DNA of 60,120 bases from Synergistaceae bacterium (GCA_031269245.1 JAISZL010000015.1:1-60120); one strand, 5' to 3'; shown: positions 15,757-24,742, counted from the stretch's first letter. The notes: a model not told the origin generated them from the letters alone. Numbers and translations are program-made.

Positions 15757-16383
15757 ATGCAGACTATGTTTGATTTGAGACCGCCGCATCTGGTGCAGAT
15801 GCAGTCCCAGAGGGTGGACGTATTCCGGGTTTTCAACGTGCTGTTTTTCTTGATTTTTTTGATTTTGTCCGTATACGACATCGGCTTCCTCGCGCTCAAT
15901 CTGAGGAGAGTGAAGCAGGAATTGAGCGCGGCCAGGGGGGACGAGGCCAGCGTTAAGGCTCAATCTGTCCAGTACGCCAGCGCGCTCACGACTATGAAGG
16001 AACTCAGGGATAAGGTTCAGGTGTATTTGCAGTTTACGAGGGAGGAACTCCCGGCGGTCGAGTTCATGGCGGCGCTGGAGGGCGCGATATCGAACGGGAT
16101 CAAGATATCGAGGCTGGAGGTGCGCCCCGGAAACGTGTTGATGAGGGGGGCTGCCGTCTCCGACCAGGAGATAATCGACTTCGCGGCGAAGCTGGACGGC
16201 ATGAAGAACATAGTGACGACCGTCAACGCGCCGGTCACGTCTAAGTCCACCCTGGGGTCGAGGCAAATTTCGGAGTTCACGCTCACATGCAATATAAAGG
16301 ACATCATGGCGATAGCCGCCGTCTACCCGCACCTGATGAGCAGCCAGAGCGTCGCCGCTGATGAGGAGGGGACCGTGCAATGA
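15757..16383 (+). CDS. pilN: Type IV pilus assembly protein PilN-like
   Basis: This is a 208-residue bitopic inner-membrane protein. A short cytoplasmic N terminus with FDLRPPHL (the PilM-binding INLLP-type segment) is followed by a transmembrane helix (NVLFFLIFLILSVYDIGFL), a periplasmic coiled coil and a ferredoxin-like domain. Only three bases separate it from pilM, and it overlaps pilO by four bases (ATGA). The assignment depends on architecture and position; sequence similarity within the PilN family is always low. Confidence 0.75.
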   Translation: MQTMFDLRPPHLVQMQSQRVDVFRVFNVLFFLIFLILSVYDIGFLALNLRRVKQELSAARGDEASVKAQSVQYASALTTMKELRDKVQVYLQFTREELPAVEFMAALEGAISNGIKISRLEVRPGNVLMRGAAVSDQEIIDFAAKLDGMKNIVTTVNAPVTSKSTLGSRQISEFTLTCNIKDIMAIAAVYPHLMSSQSVAADEEGTVQ

Positions 16384-16895
16384 CCGCGGAGAAGCAGCAC
16401 GCTCTTTACGGGGTTTTGATGGCCTTCGTCGTGGTACTTTTTCTAGTGGCTCAGTTTGTCCTGCAACATACGCTGAAGAGCGCGTCGGAGGAATTGGCGT
16501 CCGTATCGACGAACCTGGCCTCGGAGAAGAGGACAGCCGAATCCAGGAAATTGTTGGTCGAGCGGTACAAGTCGTTTGAGAGCCTCGCAATGAACTACAG
16601 CCGGTCCGAGCGGGTTTTCCCGGTGAATGCCCGGGAGTTTTTCACCGCTATGGACAAGGTTTTGAAGGACAATTTGGTAGAATACACGAGCAGAAGCGCC
16701 TCGCCGCAAACCACCCCAGGCGGCAGGCTGGAGCTTCAATTTTCGTTCAGCGGTCCCTATTACGGCGTCTTGAAGGCACTGGCGGCGCTCCGGGAGAACG
16801 AGTACGTCATGAGGGTCTCCAACCTTGTCATAGAGGCTGAGGCAGAGGGCCGGGTATCGGGCAGCATGAGCGTAATAAGCACGGTGAGGAGCTAG
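16380..16895 (+). CDS. pilO: Type IV pilus assembly protein PilO-like
   Basis: This is a 171-residue protein with one N-terminal transmembrane helix (LYGVLMAFVVVLFLVAQFVL), then a predicted coiled coil (SEELASVSTNLASEKRTAES) and a small alpha/beta domain near the C terminus. This is the PilO/GspM architecture. PilO pairs with PilN to form the periplasmic alignment ring. Translation is coupled to pilN by an ATGA overlap. Confidence 0.72.
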   Translation: MTAEKQHALYGVLMAFVVVLFLVAQFVLQHTLKSASEELASVSTNLASEKRTAESRKLLVERYKSFESLAMNYSRSERVFPVNAREFFTAMDKVLKDNLVEYTSRSASPQTTPGGRLELQFSFSGPYYGVLKALAALRENEYVMRVSNLVIEAEAEGRVSGSMSVISTVRS

Positions 16896-16906
16896 GGGGG
16901 CTGCAA

Positions 16907-17524
16907 ATGGCTGACAGTTCATCCGCGAGAAAGACGGCGGCCGCCTCTCAGCCGAGGGGCAAACAGCAGAAACCGAGCGAGCAGAGGATCAAGAGTTTGT
17001 TATTCATCATCGCCCTTGTCGCTTGCTGCGCCGGGAGCTATTATTTTTATATGACCACGCTTCGGTTGATAGAGGACGGCGGTAACGCGGTGCGTAGGTT
17101 TACGAACCAGCAGGTTCCCCCTGACTCGACCCTGGCCGACGAGACCAAGGCGATCGATACGGTCGAGTCCGGTCTGTCCGACATAACGAAGGCAACGAGC
17201 ATGTCCATGCAGACCGCGCTGTTGGCTGAGATATCGGGCAAATATCCGGTGGCGCCTTCGAACAGGATCATGCCCGCGCCTAGTACGGGCGCTGCCGCCA
17301 GCGATCTTGCCGAGATCGAGCCTGATCCACCCATGGTCACGGTTGTGGCGATACTCATCAAGGGGGACGACAAGATAGCCATGTTGGATGTGGCCGGCGA
17401 GGAAGGCGCTCTGATAGTCAGGCAGGGCAGCAAATTTTCAAGCGGCACGGCAAGGGTTACTAAAATAGATGCGAAGGGTGTGACATATACATGGATGAAA
17501 AAAAGCATTCAAGTCCCATTTTGA
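16907..17524 (+). CDS. PilP/GspC-like inner-membrane to secretin connector
   Basis: This 205-residue protein has a basic cytoplasmic tail, one transmembrane helix (KSLLFIIALVACCAGSYYFY), a linker with Pro/Ala/Ser, and a C-terminal beta-sandwich (PPMVTVVAILIKGDDKIAMLDV...GALIVRQGSKF). The C-terminal domain resembles the homology region of PilP or GspC, which contacts the secretin's N domains. PilP proper is a lipoprotein; this protein has a membrane helix as GspC does. It is followed by the secretin gene with a 34-bp overlap. Confidence 0.65.
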   Translation: MADSSSARKTAAASQPRGKQQKPSEQRIKSLLFIIALVACCAGSYYFYMTTLRLIEDGGNAVRRFTNQQVPPDSTLADETKAIDTVESGLSDITKATSMSMQTALLAEISGKYPVAPSNRIMPAPSTGAAASDLAEIEPDPPMVTVVAILIKGDDKIAMLDVAGEEGALIVRQGSKFSSGTARVTKIDAKGVTYTWMKKSIQVPF

Positions 17525-19374
17525 AGATGGCGAAACGCAAAGGGCACTCCCGCCTCGTCATCTCTCTGGTGTTGCTTGCGGCGGCCATCATGCGGACGTC
17601 CATGGTTTGCGCGGCTGACCTGCCGCCGGGGCGCACGATGAATACTCCAACCGACCCGGTGTTGTCGGGGATTCAAGTGATGCAGGCGGGAGGGGACGCG
17701 ATCCTGCTGCGCGCGAGGGGTTTTTCCATACCGAGGCCGCGCGCGGCCTCCGCTCCGGGAGCCGATAAATTGGTGTTACAGTGGGATGGGGTGAGGTTTC
17801 CGCAGAGCCTCGAGAAACGCGAATGGTGGGATGACCGCGACTGGGATATCCTGAAGCTCAATCCAACGACCACCGATACTTGGTGGAAGCAGTACGATCT
17901 CCCGCTGTTGAACCGCATAAACGTGGAGTCCGTCGGAGAGAACGGCATGAAAATGATCTTCACCTCCACGAAGCCCCTGGTTGTGCAGAGGATCGAGGGC
18001 CTTGCGGGAGCGGACGACATCTCCTTGATGCTGAGGGTTTACGAGCGGGAGAAGCCGGCCGCTTTGCCGCCAAAGCCGGCCGCCCGCGCGAAGAACGACC
18101 CGATGGGCATCAACGCGCCGGTGACGCTGCAGTTGAGGGACGCTGACGTAAAATCCGTCTTCAGGATGCTGGCGGACCTGCAGAATTTGAACTTGCTCAT
18201 CGACACGTCAGTGCCGGATGTGCCAGTGACGTTTTCATTCAACGAGGTTCCGTTCAAGGAGGCATTCTCATACCTGCTTCGCGCGGCCGACCTCACTTAC
18301 GCGGTGGAGGGCGGGATGCTCATCGTCGGCCGCCCCGAGAGCCTCGGCAAGACACTGGGCAAGGAGATCGTCCGGGCTTACAACATATCGTATGCCATCG
18401 ACGACAGCGGTCAGGTGCGCGGGGACATAACGGCAGTGCTCACGGGGCTGATCTCGCTCTCCAAACCGCCTACTCTCGACGCGCGCAACCGCCAGCTCTA
18501 CGTGACCGCGACCCCGGACCAGCATGTGCAGGTGGCCGAGCTGCTTTCGAAGCTCGATCATCCGGGCAGACAGATCATGTTGCAGGCACGAATCTTCGAG
18601 GTCAACGACGATGCCTCGCAGGAGCTGGAGGCGCTCGTCTCGTCGGTGTACGATCAATGGCTCTTTAACTTCTCCCACCTTGGAGTAGGCACCGGATATA
18701 ATTATTCCAATATCCCTTTTGAGGAGGTGGACTTTGGTCTTCCGGTTGGAGGCAGGGCGCCTGGCAGTGACATTTTATGGGAAGGTGGAGTTGTCGACTC
18801 GGGTGTCAAGATGTTGAGCGCGGGGCTCACCGCGCTGGAGAGCAATGGCAGGGGCAAAAGCCTGGCGAGCCCCTCGATCATAACGTTGGACGGCCAGGAG
18901 GCCAACGTGTCGCTCACGCGCAATGTAAAGTACGCCTCTGGCGTCGACTCCAACGGGAACGTGACGTTCAGCGACGAGGAGAGCGGGCCGATGCTGACCT
19001 TCACGCCCGTCATCGGGCGCGACGAGGTCGTGACCATCAAGATAAGCGTGGAGACCGGTGAAATTTTGCAGTGGAGGAACGCCGGTCTTGGGGCACAGGC
19101 GCCTGAAACCTCGTCGCGCAGGGTAGAGACGACCGTCAGGGTGCGAAACGGGGAGCCATTCGCGGTGGGGGGACTGTTCACGGACAATAAAACGACCACC
19201 CGCCAGCGCATCCCCGTGCTTGGCTACATACCGCTCCTCGGCGACCTCTTCACCGCCAGGAACGAACGGCACATCAAGTCGGAGGTGGCTATAATCGTGA
19301 TCCCTTACATACTGAACATCCCGGACGAGGAGATATCGACGTTTGATCTGCTGAAGACGTCGTTGTCGAAGTGA
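17491..19374 (+). CDS. pilQ: Type IV pilus/type II secretion secretin (PilQ-like)
   Basis: This is a 627-residue outer-membrane secretin precursor. After a signal sequence (LVISLVLLAAAIMRTSMVCAADL) there is a beta-rich N-terminal domain, a secretin/TonB short N-terminal domain (LQLRDADVKSVFRMLADLQN, residues about 210-285), a NolW-type domain (TLDARNRQLYVTATPDQHVQVAELLSKLD), and the secretin core, with SLASPSIITLDGQEA and the C-terminal RQRIPVLGYIPLLGDLF. The latter is the classic secretin signature. Multimers form the outer-membrane pore through which the pilus passes. An intrinsic terminator follows at 19404-19440, marking the operon's end. Confidence 0.92.
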   Translation: MDEKKHSSPILKMAKRKGHSRLVISLVLLAAAIMRTSMVCAADLPPGRTMNTPTDPVLSGIQVMQAGGDAILLRARGFSIPRPRAASAPGADKLVLQWDGVRFPQSLEKREWWDDRDWDILKLNPTTTDTWWKQYDLPLLNRINVESVGENGMKMIFTSTKPLVVQRIEGLAGADDISLMLRVYEREKPAALPPKPAARAKNDPMGINAPVTLQLRDADVKSVFRMLADLQNLNLLIDTSVPDVPVTFSFNEVPFKEAFSYLLRAADLTYAVEGGMLIVGRPESLGKTLGKEIVRAYNISYAIDDSGQVRGDITAVLTGLISLSKPPTLDARNRQLYVTATPDQHVQVAELLSKLDHPGRQIMLQARIFEVNDDASQELEALVSSVYDQWLFNFSHLGVGTGYNYSNIPFEEVDFGLPVGGRAPGSDILWEGGVVDSGVKMLSAGLTALESNGRGKSLASPSIITLDGQEANVSLTRNVKYASGVDSNGNVTFSDEESGPMLTFTPVIGRDEVVTIKISVETGEILQWRNAGLGAQAPETSSRRVETTVRVRNGEPFAVGGLFTDNKTTTRQRIPVLGYIPLLGDLFTARNERHIKSEVAIIVIPYILNIPDEEISTFDLLKTSLSK

Positions 19375-19403
19375 ATTCGCAAACGCGTAAGGCGAGATGC
19401 GAT

Positions 19404-19440
19404 GCCCGGCCCTGTCCCCTGGTAGCCGGGCGTTTTTTTA
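19404..19440 (+). terminator. Intrinsic terminator of the pil operon
   Basis: GCCCGGC (19404-19410) pairs with GCCGGGC (19425-19431), followed directly by GTTTTTTTA. It lies 30 bases after the secretin stop and just before the convergent response regulator gene. Confidence 0.85.
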
Positions 19441-19446
19441 TAAAAT

Positions 19447-20178
19447 TTACTTGAAATCCGGGTCGAAACGATAGCCCACCCCGTGCACCGTGTGCAGTGC
19501 GCGGGGGGTTCCGGGGTTTTCCTCTATCTTCTGCCTGAGACGCGCTATGTGCTGATCCACTGATCTCGTCGTCACGTCGCAATCCGCGTCTATCCCCCAT
19601 ACTGTTTCGAGCAGCTCCTCGCGCGGCACCGCCTTGCCCCTCTTGGCTACCAGGCATTTGAGCAGCTCCGTCTCCTTATGCGTCAACTGGCACGGCCGCC
19701 CGCCCCTGATGACTGACATGCTCTCGAAGTTTATGACGGTCTCCCCGATCTTGAGAGACGCGGGGATATTCCCCCTGCCATCGAGGTTTTCAGCGCCGCC
19801 GCCGTGGGATAGCTCTCCCCTGCGAATCGCCGCCCTGACGCGCGCTGTGAGCTCCGCCATTCCGAAGGGCTTGACGATGTAGTCGTCGGCTCCGAGTTCG
19901 AGCCCCACCACCTTGTCGATCTCCTCTCCCTTCGCGGTCAGCATGACGATGGGAGTGAGCGAGTCCTCGCGCCTTATCGCGCGGCATACATCGTATCCGC
20001 TCATGAGCGGCATCATAACGTCCAGCAGCACCAGATCCGGACGGCGCTGCCTATACAGTTCGAGGGCCGACCTGCCGTCGGCCGCCTCCGTGACGGAATA
20101 TCCCTCCAGGACCAGCAGGTCCGAGACGCCGGCCAATATCGCCGGGTCGTCCTCCGCTATCAATATATGTTCGTTCAC
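19447..20178 (-). CDS. OmpR/PhoB-family response regulator
   Basis: This 243-residue regulator has a receiver domain (acidic pair EDD near residues 9-11, phospho-acceptor Asp in LVLLDVMMP, Thr in MLTAKG, Lys in IVKPFG) and, after a Gly-rich linker, a winged-helix DNA-binding domain with VTTRSVDQHIARLRQKI and the VHGVGYRF end. All conserved phosphorylation residues are present. The histidine kinase gene lies upstream on the same strand, separated by a 92-bp inverted repeat and a dispersed repeat. Cognate pairing is inferred from proximity. Confidence 0.9.
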   Translation of the reverse strand: MNEHILIAEDDPAILAGVSDLLVLEGYSVTEAADGRSALELYRQRRPDLVLLDVMMPLMSGYDVCRAIRREDSLTPIVMLTAKGEEIDKVVGLELGADDYIVKPFGMAELTARVRAAIRRGELSHGGGAENLDGRGNIPASLKIGETVINFESMSVIRGGRPCQLTHKETELLKCLVAKRGKAVPREELLETVWGIDADCDVTTRSVDQHIARLRQKIEENPGTPRALHTVHGVGYRFDPDFK

Positions 20179-20198
20179 GGCTCACGCCTCCCCTCATT

Positions 20199-20290
20199 CT
20201 ATCGCGGAATTAACGAAGCGCGTATTTAATCGCTTAAACTCGCTTTACTGTTTAAGAATACAGGCGCCGCATTCGTTAATTCCGCGATAG
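20199..20290. repeat. 92-bp element with perfect 19-bp terminal inverted repeats
   Basis: CTATCGCGGAATTAACGAA at 20199-20217 is perfectly mirrored at 20272-20290. The 54-base interior is AT-richer than its surroundings, with TTTAATCGCTTAAAC and GTTTAAG motifs that can pair further. No reading frame is present. It resembles a non-autonomous miniature transposable element (MITE) or a large hairpin between the kinase and regulator genes. Confidence 0.7.
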
Positions 20291-20333
20291 GGGATTTCAA
20301 TCTTCACCCTTCAGGCCCCCGACGATAAATCAG
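20291..20333 (-). repeat. Short copy of dispersed repeat, abutting the 92-bp inverted repeat
   Basis: On the minus strand it reads CTGATTTATCG, then GGGGGCCTGAAGGGTGAAG and ATTGAAATCCC. It shares the GCCTGAAGGGTGAAG core with the ~101-bp repeats and the GATTTA start with 1513-1556, 6561-6617 and 40430-40474. It begins directly at the right edge of the inverted repeat. Confidence 0.6.
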
Positions 20334-20341
20334 CTCTTCCC

Positions 20342-22291
20342 TTAAAGCGGGACTCGCCTGTCGTTGCCCTCACGGCGGAGGGGCAGCGACAGGGTGAACG
20401 CGCTGCCCCCTCCCTCTCGGGGCGAGTACGTCACATCGCCGCCGTGCGCGCGCGCTATGCCGCGCGCGATGGACAGCCCAAGACCCGCCCCGCCGCGCAT
20501 CGCGGAGAGCGAGTCGTCAGCGCGGTAGAACTCCTGGAATATCCGGTCGGAGAGGCCCGGGTCGACGCCGATCCCTCTGTCCTCGACGGCCGCGCGCGCG
20601 TATCCGCCGTCCGAGGCGCACCTCACGGATATCTCCCTCACGTCGCCGGAGTACTTCTCGGCGTTGGAGAGCATGTTCATTATGACCTGCCTCAGCGCCT
20701 CCCTGTCGCCCCTCGCCGGGAGCGGTCCGTCCTCGCTGAACGAGACGCTGAATCCCGTTTTGACTAGGTGAGGCTCCATCTGCCGCAGCGTGTCGCGAGC
20801 CACTTCGGCCAGGGACAGGTTCTGCATACGGTACTTCTCCCTCCCCCGCCTCGAAAACGTCAGCACGTTGTCCACGAGATGCGACAGCCTGTCGGCCTCC
20901 GACATCATCGTCCGCAGGTACTCGCGCCGCCGCCCCTCGTCCCCCTGTTTGCCGGAGGCCATCAGCTCCGCGAAGAGCCTTATCGACGTGAGCGGGGTCT
21001 TGAGCTCGTGCGACACGTTGGCGACGAAGGTCGTCTTCTGGCTCGCCACGCGCATCTCGTATGACATCGTGCGGATTATGACGACGCCGCCCGTTATTAT
21101 TGCCAGGGAGAGCGCCGCCACCTCCACCCAGACGACCATGCGGGCGAAGTTGGCGCGAGAGGCGAGCAGCTCCTGGTTGACGAGCCACGCGCCGACCTCC
21201 CACCGAGGCAGTTCCGGCGATATCTCCCTCGCCGCGAACGGGCGGCGCCAGTCCGGCTCGGCGCCGGGCCTCGGCTCCGGCGCGACGATCGGTGTCCCAG
21301 AGTCGTCCAGCACCGTCAGTATGCGCACGTCGGAGAGCATGTCGGGCATGATGCCGGCGATGCGGTCCCTCAAGACCTCCATGCGCAGGGTGCAACCCAC
21401 GAACGCCCCACCGCCGCCGCGTGCCCAGAAGAGTATCCCTAGCCCCTCGTCGGAGAGGCTAGGGAGGAGGCCGTTATCGCCGGCCGAGGTCAGCTCCTTG
21501 AAGGAGCGGCTCCTCGACACCGTACGGGATCGCGTCTCGGCGGGCTTCATGGGTGACGGCGCAGGCGCCTTGTCTGCCGCGACGGGCGCCCGCGCCGCGA
21601 CGTTGCGCCGCAGTATCTCAAACCCCTCGCGGGATGCCCGCTCGAACAGTTCGTCCCGTGCCTCGGTGTCGGAGGCGATGCGGCTTTGCGCCATCTGCCG
21701 CGCCACCCCGGACGGCTCGTCCGCCGCATAGCCCTTTGTCGGCGGGGCCTGCGCGGTGATCCCCATCTTTGACCGAGAGACGCCTTCAGCCGGTCTCCCC
21801 GCGCCCTCGGCATCGGATTTTTTCTCCGCCGGGCCGGATGGCGCCTCGTACCTGTATATCCTGGTCACGAGGTCGTAGGCCGGGATGCGGGCGCCCCCTT
21901 CGAGGAATGCGCCGAACGCGGCGATGAGGCCGTTCGCTCCGCCGGGACCGCCCCCGTCTGTGGTCTCGATGCGCCCGCCGCGGAGCGTGAAGGGGGTCTC
22001 TACCAGCGGGTCGATCTCGCCCCAGCGGGCAATCGGCATCCCATCCGCGCCGCTCAGGGAGGCGGCCTCCCGCGCCAGTGTCGTCCTGATCTCGCTCATC
22101 ATCTGGTCTATCCTCGCCGCGGCTAAGTCCACCTCGGCCATCAGCGCGCTCTCCAGCCTGCGTTCGACGTACAGGGACTCGCGCTCGGCCGCCCTGAGAG
22201 CCAGAAAGCCGAGGGCGATGCTCGGCGCGAGCACCGCCAGCATGAATATCGCCGTCAGGGTGATCGGGATGGCCCGCTGATTTATCGTCAA
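20342..22291 (-). CDS. Membrane sensor histidine kinase
   Basis: This 649-residue kinase has an N-terminal transmembrane helix (ITLTAIFMLAVLAPSIALGFLAL), a long extracytoplasmic sensor part to about residue 375 with a central Ala/Pro/Arg-rich, probably disordered stretch, then a second helix (VEVAALSLAIITGGVVII). The kinase core follows: VSHELKTPLTSIRLF (phospho-accepting His), NMLSNAEKYS (N box), DRGIGVDP (G1), and GGAGLGLSIARGIARAHGG (G2). It has no obvious HAMP domain. The signal is unknown. It is followed by the response regulator gene and preceded by surE with a 3-base gap. Confidence 0.9.
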   Translation of the reverse strand: MTINQRAIPITLTAIFMLAVLAPSIALGFLALRAAERESLYVERRLESALMAEVDLAAARIDQMMSEIRTTLAREAASLSGADGMPIARWGEIDPLVETPFTLRGGRIETTDGGGPGGANGLIAAFGAFLEGGARIPAYDLVTRIYRYEAPSGPAEKKSDAEGAGRPAEGVSRSKMGITAQAPPTKGYAADEPSGVARQMAQSRIASDTEARDELFERASREGFEILRRNVAARAPVAADKAPAPSPMKPAETRSRTVSRSRSFKELTSAGDNGLLPSLSDEGLGILFWARGGGGAFVGCTLRMEVLRDRIAGIMPDMLSDVRILTVLDDSGTPIVAPEPRPGAEPDWRRPFAAREISPELPRWEVGAWLVNQELLASRANFARMVVWVEVAALSLAIITGGVVIIRTMSYEMRVASQKTTFVANVSHELKTPLTSIRLFAELMASGKQGDEGRRREYLRTMMSEADRLSHLVDNVLTFSRRGREKYRMQNLSLAEVARDTLRQMEPHLVKTGFSVSFSEDGPLPARGDREALRQVIMNMLSNAEKYSGDVREISVRCASDGGYARAAVEDRGIGVDPGLSDRIFQEFYRADDSLSAMRGGAGLGLSIARGIARAHGGDVTYSPREGGGSAFTLSLPLRREGNDRRVPL

Positions 22292-22294
22292 GGG

Positions 22295-23095
22295 CTAGCG
22301 GATGTTGAGCGACCTGGCCAGGGCGTTCTCCGCCCCATTCGAGAGCATGTCATCCAGCACCGCGTAGTCCGTCATGTCGAGGTTGACCGGGGTCACCGAC
22401 ACGTAGCCGTCGCGCACCGCCGTCACGTCGGAGCCCTCCTCCCAAGTGTCCTCGATGCTGCCGCCCAGCCAGTAGCAGTCGTTGCCCTGAGGGTCCTTCA
22501 GGCAGATGAACTTGTCCCTGTACGAACGTTTGCCCCGCCTGGTGATCTTGAAGCCCTTGATGTTCCTGAGCAGCTCGTTCGGCACGTTTACGTTGAGCAT
22601 CACGTCCTCCGGCAGCCCGTTCTTCTCAGCGTAGCTCAAGATCGCTGTGGCCGCCAGGGCGGCCGTGGTGTTGTGCTTGAAGCTGTCTCCCTGCTTTACG
22701 CAGAGCGAGACCGCGACGGCCGGGCGCCCGAGGATCACGCCCTCAATGGCGGCGCAGGCCGTCCCGGAGTACGTCACGTCGTCGCCGAGGTTCGGCCCCT
22801 GGTTTATGCCGGATACCACGAAGTCGGACTGAACGGAGAGAGCCTCCAGCCCTATGGTCACACAGTCCGTCGGCGTGCCGTCGCAGGAGTAGGCCGACAC
22901 GTCGGGGGAGAACATCCCAGGGTCGAGCGGGCGCACCCGGACGGGGCGGTCCACCGTTATGGCGTGTCCCATGCCGCTGCGCTCGCGGTCGGGCGCGATG
23001 ACCGCGGAGAGCCAGCCCCGCTCCGACAGCATACGTGAGATTATCTGAATGCCTGGCGACGTGACGCCGTCGTCGTTCGTCAGTAGTACTTTCAT
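22295..23095 (-). CDS. surE: 5'/3'-nucleotidase SurE
   Basis: This is a 266-residue enzyme with the SurE hallmark N terminus MKVLLTNDDGV, in which the two aspartates bind the metal. Also present are APDRERSGMGHAIT, SGINQGPNLGDDVTYSGTACAA (second metal and phosphate site) and the NVNVP stretch. SurE removes phosphate from nucleoside 5'- and 3'-monophosphates and short polyphosphates. The length and start are standard. It lies between an M50 protease gene and the histidine kinase gene on the same strand. Confidence 0.95.
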   Translation of the reverse strand: MKVLLTNDDGVTSPGIQIISRMLSERGWLSAVIAPDRERSGMGHAITVDRPVRVRPLDPGMFSPDVSAYSCDGTPTDCVTIGLEALSVQSDFVVSGINQGPNLGDDVTYSGTACAAIEGVILGRPAVAVSLCVKQGDSFKHNTTAALAATAILSYAEKNGLPEDVMLNVNVPNELLRNIKGFKITRRGKRSYRDKFICLKDPQGNDCYWLGGSIEDTWEEGSDVTAVRDGYVSVTPVNLDMTDYAVLDDMLSNGAENALARSLNIR

Positions 23096-23117
23096 GTTGT
23101 GAGTTTTTCCCTCCCGA

Positions 23118-23753
23118 TCAGAACAAAAAGTTCAACAGGCACACGTCGACCAGCAAAGCCATTATCGGCCGCATGAAGATCTGAATGACGTTGGTGAATA
23201 CGAGTATGAGTATGATGAACATGCCGTACCTCTCCAGGAAGAAGTACGTGTCCAACATGGACGGCGGCAGCATCACCGAAAGGACCTTCGATCCGTCGAG
23301 CGGGGGAATCGGTATCAGGTTGAACACGCCCAGGCCGATGTTTATGAACAGCATGTTCAGCATGAACATGCGGAACGCGAAGTTGTCCAGCAGCCACGGC
23401 GCCGCTGCGGCCAGCAACCTGTAGATCACGCCGGCGGCCAGCGCCGAGGCGAAGTTGCCCGCCGCTCCGGCGAGGCTCACTATCGCTATGTCCCTCCGCG
23501 GGTTTTTGAAGTATCTGGAGTTGATCGGCACCGGCTTCGCCCATCCGAAGCGGAAGAAGATGAGCATAAACGTGCCGACCGGGTCGAGGTGGCGCATGGG
23601 GTTCAGGGAGAGGCGCCCCTGGTACGCCGCCGTTCTGTCGCCCAGTTTGTACGCCGCCCACCCGTGGCAGAACTCGTGAAAAGACAGGGCCCACAGGAGG
23701 GCCGGTATGCGAAGCAGTATTTCGGCGATGTATGCGCCGGAGAACATGCCCAT
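23118..23753 (-). CDS. Site-2 protease-like M50 family membrane metalloprotease
   Basis: This is a 211-residue polytopic protein. The zinc motif is HEFCH (HExxH) near residue 26, and the third ligand region is NLIPIPPLDGSKVL, the NPxPPLDG-type motif of the small S2P subfamily. About five to six hydrophobic segments are visible, with no PDZ or CBS domain. Such minimal M50 proteins are widespread and their substrates are mostly unknown. The ATG-GGC-ATG start is at 23753. It lies in the series uvrD, coaE-cutA, M50, surE. Confidence 0.9.
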   Translation of the reverse strand: MGMFSGAYIAEILLRIPALLWALSFHEFCHGWAAYKLGDRTAAYQGRLSLNPMRHLDPVGTFMLIFFRFGWAKPVPINSRYFKNPRRDIAIVSLAGAAGNFASALAAGVIYRLLAAAAPWLLDNFAFRMFMLNMLFINIGLGVFNLIPIPPLDGSKVLSVMLPPSMLDTYFFLERYGMFIILILVFTNVIQIFMRPIMALLVDVCLLNFLF

Positions 23754-23805
23754 TTAATAACGCACTTCCTTCCAGACTATAAGCTATGAACCGTGAACGT
23801 CTCGC

Positions 23806-24705
23806 CTATTCCGGCTCGCAGCACTCGACCACCCATTTCAGCGTGTCGAAGTTCGAGTGGCATACCTCGAGCGCGGTGATGCCCGGCAGTTCATAGGAGT
23901 GGAGCCTCGTTACGCGGGCTATTGCCCGTCTCATGACGCTCTCCGTGGTCATGCAACGCAGTGCCCACTCGTCCTCCCAGTGAACGCGGCCGCGCCATCG
24001 GAAGCAACTGTCGGCCCTGTTGACGTTGACGCTCGCGGCGAGCCTCTCGTTCACCAGCGCGGACGCTATGTTCCGGGCCTCGCCCTCGTTACCGCAGTAG
24101 GTGGTCAGCTCGTACACGGCGGACATCTTGAGCATGAGCGCGCCCAACTCCCTGGCCCGTGCCTCCCAGGATTCCATGCTCCCGGCGTTGAGCAGGACCA
24201 TGTCCGACATGGCCTGTTTCTTAGCGGTGTTCGTCATGAATCGCTCCCGCCGCCCGATCTCGCCCTCCGTCCATCCGCGCGCCAAGTTTCTCTCGGCCTT
24301 GAGGTCGTCGGGAGCGGTCACGCATATTATGCAGTCTACGTAGTCGAAGCGGCCGCTCTCGAACAGCAGGGGTACCTCCAGGACAATCCAGCCCCGAGCC
24401 TCCCGCACCGTCCGCGTGATCTCGGCGATCGTGCCGGGATGTATGAGCCCGTTGGTGAACGCGTTCTCCGTGTTGTCCTTGAACGCCATCTCCGCGATCC
24501 TCCGGTGGTCGGGCTCGCCGCCCTTGAAAACCCCCTCGCCCCAGCGCTCCTTCGCCGCCCTCATTATCTCAGGCCTTCGCCATTGCTCCTTCGCGACGGC
24601 GTCCGCTTTGATCACGTTCGCCCCCATCTGCCCCCACACGCGGGCGATGGAGCTTTTTCCTGAGCCGACCTCTCCCGTCAGCGCCACCGTGAACATGTGC
24701 CGCAC
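23806..24705 (-). CDS. coaE: Dephospho-CoA kinase fused to a CutA-like domain
   Basis: This is a 299-residue two-domain protein. Residues 1-190 are dephospho-CoA kinase: a P-loop TGEVGSGKSS at about 9-18, INxDxxA-like KADAVAKE, the HPGTIAEI segment, and EVPLLFESGRFDYVD in the CoA-binding part. This enzyme performs the last step of CoA synthesis. Residues from about 193 on match CutA1: YELTTYCGNEGEARNIASALVNERLAASVN, then FRWRGRVHWEDEWAL and LHSYELPGITAL, the usual trimeric ferredoxin-like domain linked with divalent cation tolerance. The reading frame is continuous through the junction (around 24130). I know of no established functional reason for the fusion. It lies 37 bp downstream of the helicase gene. 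Confidence 0.9.
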   Translation of the reverse strand: MRHMFTVALTGEVGSGKSSIARVWGQMGANVIKADAVAKEQWRRPEIMRAAKERWGEGVFKGGEPDHRRIAEMAFKDNTENAFTNGLIHPGTIAEITRTVREARGWIVLEVPLLFESGRFDYVDCIICVTAPDDLKAERNLARGWTEGEIGRRERFMTNTAKKQAMSDMVLLNAGSMESWEARARELGALMLKMSAVYELTTYCGNEGEARNIASALVNERLAASVNVNRADSCFRWRGRVHWEDEWALRCMTTESVMRRAIARVTRLHSYELPGITALEVCHSNFDTLKWVVECCEPE

Positions 24706-24742
24706 CCCTCTCTAACCCGAAAACCCGAAAAACGCGCGCGCA

